Shown: positions 8,526-16,351 of the stretch, in pieces
Numbering within the stretch: position 1 is the first letter of the stretch
Layout of the letters: each line of letters starts with the position of its first letter
Source: a bacterium
GTDB taxonomy: Bacteria > Bacteroidota > Bacteroidia > Chitinophagales > Saprospiraceae
Reading direction: 5' to 3'
Assembly (NCBI GenBank): GCA_024742755.1
Contig: JANSXW010000003.1
Coordinates: 33,154-97,153 of the forward strand
DNA: 64,000 nucleotides
The notes under the pieces: generated by a model
Told to the model about the DNA's origin: nothing
What the model saw: the letters and a program-made list of their open reading frames with translations, nothing else
Database searches by the model: none
Program-made: the position numbers and the translations under genes

Positions 8526-9064
8526 ACTTCATCGTTTACGATCTGGAAGCCACCTGCTGGGAAGGGCGCCCGCCCAATAAAACCCAGGAAATCATTGAGA
8601 TTGGTGCGATCTCAATCAATGGTTACGGAGAGGTCACGGGCTCTTTCAATAAGTTCATACGGCCGGTACTCAACCCCAATTTGTCTCTTTTTTGCCGCGA
8701 CCTGACCTCTATCGAACAGGAATACGTAGACCGGTCTAACGAATTTCCGGAAGTCATTGAGCACTTTCAGGACTGGGCCGAAATTTTTGATGAAGATTAC
8801 CTGCTTTGCTCATGGGGTGCTTTTGACCGCAAAATGCTGATTCAGGATTGTGAGCTGCACGGAATGGAGTGGGAGTGGGCGGAGCACCACCTGAATGTGA
8901 AAAAGGAATATGCCAGGATGCGGGGGTTGCGCCGGCCCCGGGGGCTGCGCGCTGCCGTTGAAAAAGAAGGGTTTGAGTTCACCGGTACGCACCACCGGGC
9001 CATTGATGATGCCGAAAATCTTGCTAAGCTGTTTGTCAAGTATCTCGATGAGTGGCAGTATTGA
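8522..9064 (+). CDS. DEDDh-family 3'-5' exonuclease
   Basis: A 180-residue RNase T/DNA polymerase III epsilon-type exonuclease. The first acidic motif is YDLEAT (D7, E9), a second acidic site lies in the SWGAFDRKML region, and the C-terminal HRAIDDAENLAKLF gives the His and last Asp of DEDDh. Overall it resembles the KapD/Eri1-like group. It is translationally coupled to the channel gene upstream by an ATGA overlap. Substrate (RNA or DNA) is not clear. Confidence 0.88.
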   Translation: MNFIVYDLEATCWEGRPPNKTQEIIEIGAISINGYGEVTGSFNKFIRPVLNPNLSLFCRDLTSIEQEYVDRSNEFPEVIEHFQDWAEIFDEDYLLCSWGAFDRKMLIQDCELHGMEWEWAEHHLNVKKEYARMRGLRRPRGLRAAVEKEGFEFTGTHHRAIDDAENLAKLFVKYLDEWQY

Positions 9065-9115
9065 AGCACCGGCAATGCGCAGTTGCACCGCCGGTGTCTT
9101 CTAATGACCATCAGT

Positions 9116-9832
9116 TTAGAAGCCCATGCCTACAGTGAGCTTGTAGAAAGAGTCATTCCCTTCCAGCACATCGCTACCGAAGGCAAAGCGTGCCCAGGTA
9201 CTGCCGTTGGGATTGGAGAATTGCAGGTAAGGCCCCACCCACTGATATACATCGGAAGATTCTTCCACATCAGATCCGCCAGACAGGATGAGGTGCTCCC
9301 AGTGCGCACCGAAGGATAGGAAATCCAGCGCTTTGTAGCCCGCGTTCAGCCAGTAGTGGGTATAGGCCAGGGTAGAGCCTTCTTCCCGCAGCGGTGCGTA
9401 GTAGCCCAGGTAGAACTCGCCTTCCATGCGCTCCGTGCTGAGCCCAACGGTGAGGTTAGGCACGATGCCGTCACCCATAATTCCCGGGCCAGCCGTAGCA
9501 CTGGAGAGCAGGTTGCCGCCCAGGAAGCCGATCTGTGGAGTGATGCTGATAGACTCAGACGCCTCAAAACTCACCCCCATGCCGAATTCTGTCCAGTTCC
9601 CCCAGCCTCCGCCGGTGCCGCCAGACCAAAGGATTCCGTAGAAGGTGAAGTCCATTTTGTCGCTAACGCTGTAGCCTCCGGAAAAGAAGGGGTAGAACCC
9701 GAAAAACTGGTCGGAGTTCAGGGTGACGTTCATGCTGAACTTGTCTTCTTCCTGCGCCTGAGCTGAAAAAACGAGCGCCAGGCAGCAAACTGTGGCAAGT
9801 CCTAATCGCTTGAGTTGGTTAACATGCTTCAT
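9116..9832 (-). CDS. exported beta-barrel-like protein, possibly DUF6733
   Basis: A 238-residue protein with a clear signal peptide (LGLATVCCLALVFSAQAQ, about residues 10-27). The rest is Gly/aromatic-rich amphipathic strands (FFGFYPFFSGGYS, MDFTFYGILWSGG, GEFYLGYYAPL, YWLNAGYKAL) ending in LTVGMGF, so it looks like an outer-membrane barrel of about 12 strands. I believe it matches the uncharacterised DUF6733 family, but this is from memory. It stands alone, convergent with the exonuclease gene. Confidence 0.7.
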   Translation of the reverse strand: MKHVNQLKRLGLATVCCLALVFSAQAQEEDKFSMNVTLNSDQFFGFYPFFSGGYSVSDKMDFTFYGILWSGGTGGGWGNWTEFGMGVSFEASESISITPQIGFLGGNLLSSATAGPGIMGDGIVPNLTVGLSTERMEGEFYLGYYAPLREEGSTLAYTHYWLNAGYKALDFLSFGAHWEHLILSGGSDVEESSDVYQWVGPYLQFSNPNGSTWARFAFGSDVLEGNDSFYKLTVGMGF

Positions 9833-10072
9833 TTTAGTGAGATTTGTTGGTTGTGAAATAAGTGTTCAGATCACTGCCTGTGCAGCAACCGGGGCTAAGT
9901 GCCTTTTGTGAGCCAGCACCATGCAATGGCTGGCTTTACGCAGGGCGCAAAGCATTATGAATAATGAGTGAAAAAGTCTTGCTTTCCCCGGCACAGGGCT
10001 TTTATGCCTAAGGGGTGTTTGGTCAGGGTTGGTCTATTTGGAAAGAGGCATCCGTTTGTATTTGGATGAAGT

Positions 10073-10080
10073 CAAAAGTA
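10073..10080 (-). promoter_or_regulatory. possible -7 element for the exported barrel gene
   Basis: TACTTTTG on the minus strand fits TAnnTTTG. It is about 240 bases upstream of the start at 9832, and no -33 element was recognised. Confidence 0.22.
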
Positions 10081-10256
10081 GGAGCGGAAGGGGAGTTATA
10101 CTACTCTGATTTTTTATGCTGTGTTATGCCAAAAAATGATTTTTATTCTTAAAGTTTTGATAATCAATAAACAACAGGATTTTTGATGTTGTGCCTAATC
10201 TGATTTTATTGCTTTTGAATTCGATTGTGTTGCTATCGGTTTTAGGTATGATTGTC

Positions 10257-10299
10257 TCAAAAAGGCAGATAGCCTTGCCCGGTTACGGGTAAGGCTATC
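10257..10299 (-). terminator. Rho-independent terminator of the DUF1080 operon
   Basis: GATAGCCTTGCCC (10268-10280) pairs with GGGTAAGGCTATC (10287-10299) over 13 positions with one G-T. On the minus strand it is followed by TGCCTTTTTGAG. It lies 24 bases past the stop of the DUF1080 gene. Confidence 0.8.
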
Positions 10300-10322
10300 C
10301 GCAATTAAGGATGAAGTTAGGA

Positions 10323-10910
10323 TTACAATGGTTTCAGCTCCAGGTTTTTCCATTTGACCCGGATGCCGCCGCCATCGTGTATTTGAAGGCATATGCCGCC
10401 TTCGCCTGCTCCAATTTTTTCATCTTTTATTTTGACCATGCGTTTGCCGTTGAGCCAGGTGGTTACCCGGTCTCCTTTGGCCTTGATTTTCATGGTATTC
10501 CAGGCATCAGCCATCAGCGCAGCCTCTCCTCGGGCATCGGGCTTGATCAGCCAGCCTCTGCCGTAGGACTCATAAATGCCGCCGGTATGCTTATCGGGCG
10601 GGGCTACTTCCACCTGCCATCCCTGCACCTTCGTGCCATCTACTGTAGAGCGGAAGAAAACGCCGCTGTTGCCGTTCGCTTCCTGCAGGAATTCAAGGGT
10701 GAGCACGAAGTCGTCGTAAAATTCAGTAGTGCAAAGGTAGCCATACTGTTCGTCCGGGCCACTTTCTGAAATCAGCAGGCCCTCCTCGACGTACCATTTT
10801 TCGGTGCCGTAGGCTTCCCAGCCGGTGAGGTCTTTGCCATTAAAGAGCTGTTGCTGTGCACTGAGGCTGATCGAAAGCCCCATCAGGGCGAATCCAAGTA
10901 ATATTCTCAT
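10323..10910 (-). CDS. exported DUF1080 protein (3-keto-disaccharide hydrolase-like)
   Basis: A 195-residue single-domain DUF1080 (family-16-like concanavalin fold) protein with a signal peptide (MRILLGFALMGLSISLSAQ). Family hallmarks seen are LFNGKDLTGWEAYG at the N-terminus, ANGNSGVFFRS, the Trp in GWQVEVAP, and AWNTMKIKAKGDRVTTWLNGKRM. DUF1080 proteins have been linked to hydrolysis of 3-keto-glycosides. It is the last gene of a three-gene minus-strand unit. Its start overlaps the stop of the preceding DUF1080 lipoprotein gene by 4 bases. Confidence 0.88.
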   Translation of the reverse strand: MRILLGFALMGLSISLSAQQQLFNGKDLTGWEAYGTEKWYVEEGLLISESGPDEQYGYLCTTEFYDDFVLTLEFLQEANGNSGVFFRSTVDGTKVQGWQVEVAPPDKHTGGIYESYGRGWLIKPDARGEAALMADAWNTMKIKAKGDRVTTWLNGKRMVKIKDEKIGAGEGGICLQIHDGGGIRVKWKNLELKPL

Positions 10911-11653
10911 AGTGGGCGGATTTTGATGTTCTTAAACCAGATTTTGCTGCCGTGGTCCTGCAGGCCGATGAGCCCGGATTTAGCAACGCCATAGTCGGGG
11001 TAGTCTTTCCACTTGCCGACCTCCTTGCGCATTTGCCAGTCAGCTGACCAGGGCTCAAAACTGAGCATTTCCGCTCCGTTGAGCCAGTAGGTTACTTTTT
11101 TCGGGGTGAACTGTATGCGGCTGCTGTTCCACTCCCCGGCCGCTTTGACGGGCCGGTCCTCCGCAGGTACGTACATGCCGTAGTCGGCGCCGGTATATTG
11201 GTTGGGCAGTAGTTCAGCCGGGAAGCCAATATCATCCAAAAGTTGGTACTCCGGGGCATTTTCATACATGGCATGGTATTGCTCTCCTTCCAGTACATGG
11301 TAAAAGATGCCGCTGTTGCCCGCCTCTTCAATCTTCCATTCCAGGTACAGATCAAAATCTTCGAAGGGTTGTTTGGCATACACGATGTCGCCGCCGTGGC
11401 CCGAAGTGAGCAAGGTGCCCTCACTCACAGACCAGGTGGCGGGAAGGCTATCCTGATTGTAGCCCCGCCAGCCTTCTGTGGATTGCCCGTTAAAAAGGAG
11501 CATCCAACCCTCGGCTTTTTCGGCTTCGGTCAGGGTGTTGTCGGCGGCAGCTTCGGGCTGCGGTTGTTCTGCTGAGGCTTGTTCCTGCTCAGTGGCAGCG
11601 CCTCCACACCCCCAAAGCAGGAGGGGAAAGGCAAAGAATAATAGGTTCTTCAT
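10907..11653 (-). CDS. DUF1080 lipoprotein
   Basis: A 248-residue lipoprotein with lipobox LLLWGC (Cys16), then a Gln/Glu/Ala linker and one DUF1080 domain. Hallmarks are LLFNGQSTEGWRGYN, EAGNSGIFYHV, EYQLLDD and AGEWNSSRIQ..VTYWLNG. It is probably anchored on a membrane facing the periplasm or cell surface. It lies between the Gfo/Idh/MocA gene (57 bases upstream) and a second DUF1080 gene (4-base overlap). Expected to act with its neighbours on oxidised sugars; the substrate is unknown. Confidence 0.88.
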   Translation of the reverse strand: MKNLLFFAFPLLLWGCGGAATEQEQASAEQPQPEAAADNTLTEAEKAEGWMLLFNGQSTEGWRGYNQDSLPATWSVSEGTLLTSGHGGDIVYAKQPFEDFDLYLEWKIEEAGNSGIFYHVLEGEQYHAMYENAPEYQLLDDIGFPAELLPNQYTGADYGMYVPAEDRPVKAAGEWNSSRIQFTPKKVTYWLNGAEMLSFEPWSADWQMRKEVGKWKDYPDYGVAKSGLIGLQDHGSKIWFKNIKIRPL

Positions 11654-11710
11654 GCAATTGAATTTTAGTTGGATCGTCGTTTTGAATGGCCATCGGTTTG
11701 GGTATTGGCC

Positions 11711-13057
11711 TTAAACCACTTTCATATCCACCGGGTCCCAGTCAATGAACCGGTTCTCAAAGTAGCTGTCGTTGCACAGGAGTGCCGGTGCGCAGGCCCG
11801 AAAGCCGAAGATGGGGTCTTCCACCACCTGCCCGCCCTCGCGTATGGCGCGGAAGAGGTTGCCAAAGTGGTCGTAGTGGGCGCCTTTGTAGCCTTTTTCC
11901 ACCTCGTAGATCATCTTTTGTGGTGGGAGGATTTGCTTGCGGTCGCTGCGGGTGCCTGTTTCTTTCTCCTTGGCGTCCAGGAAAGGGTCGTCGCTGTGAA
12001 CGGCGCGGTTGCGCTCTACGGTGACATCGTTCCAACCAACATTCATGGAGCCTTTGCTGCCGTTGATCTTAAGGTAGGTGGAGCCGCTTGTGCCATCCAC
12101 AAAATTACAGCGCAGAGACAGGTTGAAGCCCGGGTGTGCTTCGCTGTCGGGATAGTTGAACATGCCCAGCAGGACATCCGGTACTTCCCGGCCGTCTTTC
12201 CAGTACCGTAGCCCGCCCATAGCCGCGATGCGCTCCGGGCCCATAGAGCTGGTGATGAAATGGAGGCTGGAAAACAGGTGCACAAACAGGTCGCCTGACA
12301 TGCCCGTGCCATAATCCCGGTAGTTGCGCCAGCGGAAAAAGCGCAGGGGGTCAAAGTCGCGCTTCGTGGTATTGGAAATGTACGTGGCCCAGTCCACCGT
12401 CTTTTCGCTGGCATCCTCAGGCACCGGGTATTGCCAGGCACCGGCAGGGGAGTGGCGGGCCCAGAAACCTTCAGCATAGTTGATGTCTCCGATTACGCCG
12501 GCTTCCAGAAGCTCTTTTGCCTTTTCATTACCCAAAGATGATAAGCCCTGACTGCCGACCATAAAGACGGTGCCGGATTCTTTCCAGGCTTTGATCAATT
12601 CCTGGCCTTCCCCTACGCTGTGCACCATTGGCTTTTCGCAGTACACGTGCTTGCCCGCTTTCATGGCATCTATGCTGATGGTTTTGTGCCAGTGGTCGGG
12701 CGTGCCGATGATGACCATGTCCACATCCTTTCGTTTCAGGATGTCTTTGTAGTTTTTTGTCAGGAAAAGGTCCTGCCCCCAGCGCTCTTTAGCGGCTTCA
12801 AGCCGCCCGTCGTAGAGGTCACAGGCCGCAACGATGCGTATGCCCTCATGCTCCAGTGCGGTATTCACATCTACGGTGCCCATGCCACCGGCCCCGATCA
12901 CAGCGATATTCAGCGTCTGCCCCGGTGCAGGGCGGGGTTTGGGTTTCAATATTTCATAAGGTACCGGAGCTTCCTGCGCTACCGACCTGGCGGCACCCGC
13001 CAGCGCAGCGCCTGCTAAGCCTGCCTTTTTGATGAATGATCTGCGGTTTTGGCTCAT
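11711..13057 (-). CDS. Tat-exported Gfo/Idh/MocA family sugar oxidoreductase
   Basis: A 448-residue protein. The N-terminus carries a twin-arginine signal (NRRSFIKKAGLAGAALAGAA). Next come the NAD(P)-binding motif GAGGMGTVD, the family EKP motif in YCEKPMVHS, and the C-terminal beta-sheet substrate domain with the SGDLFVHLFSSLHF segment. Gfo/Idh/MocA enzymes oxidise or reduce hydroxyls of sugars and cyclitols, and exported members carry a tightly bound cofactor folded in before Tat export. It is the first gene of the unit with two DUF1080 proteins, so it likely makes or uses 3-keto sugars that DUF1080 enzymes cleave. Confidence 0.9.
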   Translation of the reverse strand: MSQNRRSFIKKAGLAGAALAGAARSVAQEAPVPYEILKPKPRPAPGQTLNIAVIGAGGMGTVDVNTALEHEGIRIVAACDLYDGRLEAAKERWGQDLFLTKNYKDILKRKDVDMVIIGTPDHWHKTISIDAMKAGKHVYCEKPMVHSVGEGQELIKAWKESGTVFMVGSQGLSSLGNEKAKELLEAGVIGDINYAEGFWARHSPAGAWQYPVPEDASEKTVDWATYISNTTKRDFDPLRFFRWRNYRDYGTGMSGDLFVHLFSSLHFITSSMGPERIAAMGGLRYWKDGREVPDVLLGMFNYPDSEAHPGFNLSLRCNFVDGTSGSTYLKINGSKGSMNVGWNDVTVERNRAVHSDDPFLDAKEKETGTRSDRKQILPPQKMIYEVEKGYKGAHYDHFGNLFRAIREGGQVVEDPIFGFRACAPALLCNDSYFENRFIDWDPVDMKVV

Positions 13058-13221
13058 AAGATGGAAGTTTCGTTTTGTGGTTTGATGAATTTAGCGCTTT
13101 AAATTAGGAAAAGGCGAAAGGAACTCCTACAATGGAGACGTGTTTATGCTGTTAGAAATGAAAAAAGGTGAGCATTTCTTCACGAATTGTGTTATCTTGT
13201 TACAATACCAACTATTAATTT

Positions 13222-13881
13222 ATGTCAACTGCAATTGCTGCCATGCCACTGACCAATGAAGAGCTGTCTAAAATCGATGAACCGTTGCCGGTACGCTATC
13301 CGGCATCGGAAGCAGAATATTGGTCGCTCGCTCAGGAGGCAGAGTACCGGGCAGACTACTACCGTGGAGAAATCATCGCGTCTATGAGTTATGAATCTGA
13401 AGACCACGCAGAGATCATGAATGAACTGATGTTTCATTTGAAGTCTATCTATCGTGGATCAAACGTTCGCTTTGGCAACAGCAACCGCCCGGTCTGCATC
13501 CCAACCTGTGGCAATGCCATCTTCAACCCGGATGGCTCTGTCATTCAGCTGCCGGCGCGCTTTTATGAATATCAAAAAGGCATGCGGGCAGATTTGACGC
13601 CCATTGTGGTTTTTGAAGTGCTCTCGCCTTCCACCCGGGTGCGTGACCTGGGGGAGAAGCTGCCCTGTTACAAGCAGATTGAAGGCATCGAGCACATCCT
13701 TTACGTAGACGGAGCTACCGTGAAAGTGCACCATATGCAGCGGCAGGGCGATAATCAATGGCTGGAAACAGTCTACACGGAAAGAGGACAACACTTCGAA
13801 ATTAATGGAGCATCCATCAAAATCGGAGATTTGTATGCCGGCGTTGATTTCGAAAAACCGGAAGATCAGTCTGGTAAATAG
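13222..13881 (+). CDS. Uma2 family (DUF820) PD-(D/E)XK-fold protein
   Basis: A 219-residue protein with the Uma2 core: YRGEIIAS, an Asp-containing ADLTPIVVFEVLSPSTRV segment with the PD-(D/E)XK-type acidic residues, and the YKQIEGIEHILYVD strand-helix. Uma2 proteins are common in Bacteroidota and cyanobacteria; they are predicted nucleases without a firm role. It is on the opposite strand to both neighbours. Its last 16 bases overlap the end of the convergent NTF2-like gene. Confidence 0.88.
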   Translation: MSTAIAAMPLTNEELSKIDEPLPVRYPASEAEYWSLAQEAEYRADYYRGEIIASMSYESEDHAEIMNELMFHLKSIYRGSNVRFGNSNRPVCIPTCGNAIFNPDGSVIQLPARFYEYQKGMRADLTPIVVFEVLSPSTRVRDLGEKLPCYKQIEGIEHILYVDGATVKVHHMQRQGDNQWLETVYTERGQHFEINGASIKIGDLYAGVDFEKPEDQSGK

Positions 13882-14375
13882 CGTGCCGGTATCGGCTGCT
13901 CCTCGGTTTCTCCCATCCAATATACACTAACGATCCACCAGCGCTCTTCATCGTAAAGCAACTGAATGCTATTGATGCCACGGGCAAACGGCTCCTTATC
14001 CGCTCTTGAACGGTAAGATTCATAGGTGCTGAATACATGGGTGATGGTGCCGTAAGTTTCGGTGACCCGATGTATTTCTTTTTCGTGAAACCCGTTTTCC
14101 TCCAGCCATTTCCCGGAAGTATTGACGTAGCCCTCCGGTGTCATCACCTGGTAGCCTGATTTGCCGGACTTGTCCTTTCCGCTGGGGATAAGCTGTGCCT
14201 CCGGGATGAAAAGGTAACGGAACAGTTCCCAGTCCCGCTCAACGCCGGCATCTCCGGAAATTACTTCGTAAAGCGTTGCAACGGTTTGGTCCAGGGTTTG
14301 TACCCGTTCCTGATAGTCTTGTGCTAGAAGGGAGCCACTGCCGAGTAAGGCGAGCATAACAAATAGAGTTTTCAT
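13866..14375 (-). CDS. exported NTF2/SnoaL-like hypothetical protein
   Basis: A 169-residue protein with a signal peptide (MKTLFVMLALLGSGSLLAQ). It has the helix-then-curved-sheet pattern of NTF2-like proteins: TVATLYEVISGD, WELFRYLFIPEAQLI, EIHRVTETYGTITHVFSTYES, SIQLLYDEERWWIVSVYW. No catalytic residues can be assigned. Function unknown. Confidence 0.72.
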   Translation of the reverse strand: MKTLFVMLALLGSGSLLAQDYQERVQTLDQTVATLYEVISGDAGVERDWELFRYLFIPEAQLIPSGKDKSGKSGYQVMTPEGYVNTSGKWLEENGFHEKEIHRVTETYGTITHVFSTYESYRSRADKEPFARGINSIQLLYDEERWWIVSVYWMGETEEQPIPARYLPD

Positions 14376-14528
14376 TTTTGCCCTAAATTAAGCATTTGCT
14401 ATCGGTATCAGGGGGCAATTCTTGCCTGGTTGTGTCCTGATGAATTGAAATTCAGCCCATCTCAATTCCTGCCTTTGGCAACAAGTCCGTAAATTGCTGG
14501 TCTATTCATCGAACGATCCAATCTGATT

Positions 14529-16349
14529 ATGCCAAGACTCCTGCTGATTTTGCTGTTGTTTAGCCACACCCTGCTGGGCCAACGGCAACCTATGAAAGAA
14601 TTGCCGCTCAATGACCTTTCCGCCTTTCAGCCGCAGGCCGGGAACTGGTCTGTAGCGGGCCAGGTGCACATGCACCCGTTTATCGACATCCACGATGACC
14701 TGGAAAGTGCCGTACGTGTTGAGCCGGGCACCGGTATTCTGATTAACCAAAATGACGACTCCCTGCGCGATCAGCTGCTGACCCGGCTGGAGCACGGTGA
14801 TATCATACTCGACTTAGAGGTGATGTTGCCCAAAGGTTCTAATTCCGGCATCTATCTGCAGGGGCGGTACGAGGTGCAGCTCCTGGACAGCTGGGGCGTC
14901 CAACAACCTGCTTACGGCGATATCGGCGGCATCTACCGCAATTGGCCCAATGATGTTTATCCGGATTATCTGGGCAAAGCGCCTCTGACTAATGCCGCTA
15001 AAGCACCCGGCTTATGGCAGCATATGCGCATCGCTTTTCAGGCACCCCGCTTTGATGGGGATGGCCGAAAGGTTCAAAACGCCAAAATGGTCTATGTTGA
15101 CCTGAATGGGGTTCGCATCCATGATAATGTGGAAATCCCGGCACCAACAGGTGGCCCTGTTGAGCTCAATGAGGTGGCGAAGGGGCCTTTGATGATACAG
15201 GGCGATCATGGGCCGGTTGCTTTTCGCAATATCCGCTACCAGTTGATGGAAGCTCAGCCCGTGCAATTCTCCAATTTGCGTTACGAAATCTATGAAGGGG
15301 CCTTTGACGGGCCCTCCGCTGTAGGTGGCGAAAGTGTGTCGGCTTCCGGTACAATGGCGCAATTTACGGTGGCCCCGGCTACGGATTTTTCCACCTTTGG
15401 GATGAAAATTCAGGGGCAGTTGACAGTGCCGGCTTCCGGCCAATATGATTTTCAGTTGGAAGGCAGTGGCGGCTTCCGGTTGGAGATCGGCGGGCAATCT
15501 GCAGAAGCTGCTCATGCGCGTAGATTCAGTGAGCCTGTAGCGTTGAAGCTGGACGAGGGCACTCACGATTTCGAGTTGACTTACTATAAAAGAGAGGGTT
15601 GGTTCCCCACCCGGCTGGCCTGGTACAACCAAACTGCTCACCCTGTACCGATGCATGCCCTAAGCTCTTTCCCTCCTCCTTCCGGCAGCGGGCCTATCAT
15701 CGAAAGGGTAGGGCAGCGCCCCCGGTTGCTGCGGGCTTTTCTCGATTATGAGCATAACCGGGAAGACCGTCTGACACACACCATCGGCGTAGGCACTCCT
15801 CAGGGCGTACACTATGCTTACGATTTGAAGGCCGGGACACCGGTTTGTATCTGGAGGGGAGGCTTCGTGGATGCCACACCAATGTGGAAAGGTCGGGGCG
15901 ATGGCTCCTTCCGCCCATTGGGCAGCCCGGTATATTTGCCGAAAGGGCATGCTGTTGCCTTGCTATCAGACAGCACCGCCGCTTTCCCGGAAGGGCTGTC
16001 TGAAGCCGAGGGTTTTCACAACGTGGGCTATGAGGTGAGCCCGGAAACCGGCCATCCCACCTTTCTGTATGAAATTGGAGGCGCCAGCATCCGGGACGAA
16101 ATTCTGCCCGATAGCAGCGGGAAAGCCCTGGTCCGGCGTCTGCAACAGGAAGGGGCATCAGCGCCCTTGCACGTCCGCCTGACAGCAGGCGAAAACATCC
16201 GGCAGTTGCAGGGGGGCTTGTACGAAGTCGATCAGCAATACTACATCGAGCTGCCTCAGGGCATCAATGCCACCCTGCGGGAAACAGGCGGCAAATCCGA
16301 GCTGCTGCTGCCACTGCACAATCAAATTGAATACACGATCAACTGGTAA
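14529..16349 (+). CDS. exported DUF1080 + PA14-like protein
   Basis: A 606-residue protein with a short signal peptide (LLLILLLFSHTLLGQ). Residues about 30-235 form a DUF1080 domain with the family signature KGSNSGIYLQGRYEVQLLDSW. Residues about 248-365 are a PA14-like beta-barrel (LRYEIYEGAFDG, FGMKIQGQLTVPASGQYDFQL, GTHDFELTYYKREG), a carbohydrate-binding module in many glycosidases. The last about 240 residues are an all-beta domain I do not recognise. The cytochrome c-containing propeller gene starts 2 bases after its stop, so the two are surely one unit. It is likely a secreted enzyme acting on a glycan or keto-sugar. Confidence 0.83.
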   Translation: MPRLLLILLLFSHTLLGQRQPMKELPLNDLSAFQPQAGNWSVAGQVHMHPFIDIHDDLESAVRVEPGTGILINQNDDSLRDQLLTRLEHGDIILDLEVMLPKGSNSGIYLQGRYEVQLLDSWGVQQPAYGDIGGIYRNWPNDVYPDYLGKAPLTNAAKAPGLWQHMRIAFQAPRFDGDGRKVQNAKMVYVDLNGVRIHDNVEIPAPTGGPVELNEVAKGPLMIQGDHGPVAFRNIRYQLMEAQPVQFSNLRYEIYEGAFDGPSAVGGESVSASGTMAQFTVAPATDFSTFGMKIQGQLTVPASGQYDFQLEGSGGFRLEIGGQSAEAAHARRFSEPVALKLDEGTHDFELTYYKREGWFPTRLAWYNQTAHPVPMHALSSFPPPSGSGPIIERVGQRPRLLRAFLDYEHNREDRLTHTIGVGTPQGVHYAYDLKAGTPVCIWRGGFVDATPMWKGRGDGSFRPLGSPVYLPKGHAVALLSDSTAAFPEGLSEAEGFHNVGYEVSPETGHPTFLYEIGGASIRDEILPDSSGKALVRRLQQEGASAPLHVRLTAGENIRQLQGGLYEVDQQYYIELPQGINATLRETGGKSELLLPLHNQIEYTINW

Positions 16350-16351
16350 CC

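Larger units (their letters stand above)
9833..10322. other. 490-base intergenic region
   Basis: No credible gene was seen. It holds a small hairpin (AGCCAGC 9911-9917 with GCTGGCT 9929-9935, no U-tract). A minus-strand TACTTTTG at 10073-10080 is a possible -7 element that would give the barrel gene a leader of about 240 bases. The terminator of the DUF1080 operon lies at 10257-10299. The middle part (10080-10255) is clearly more AT-rich than the surroundings. Confidence 0.5.
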
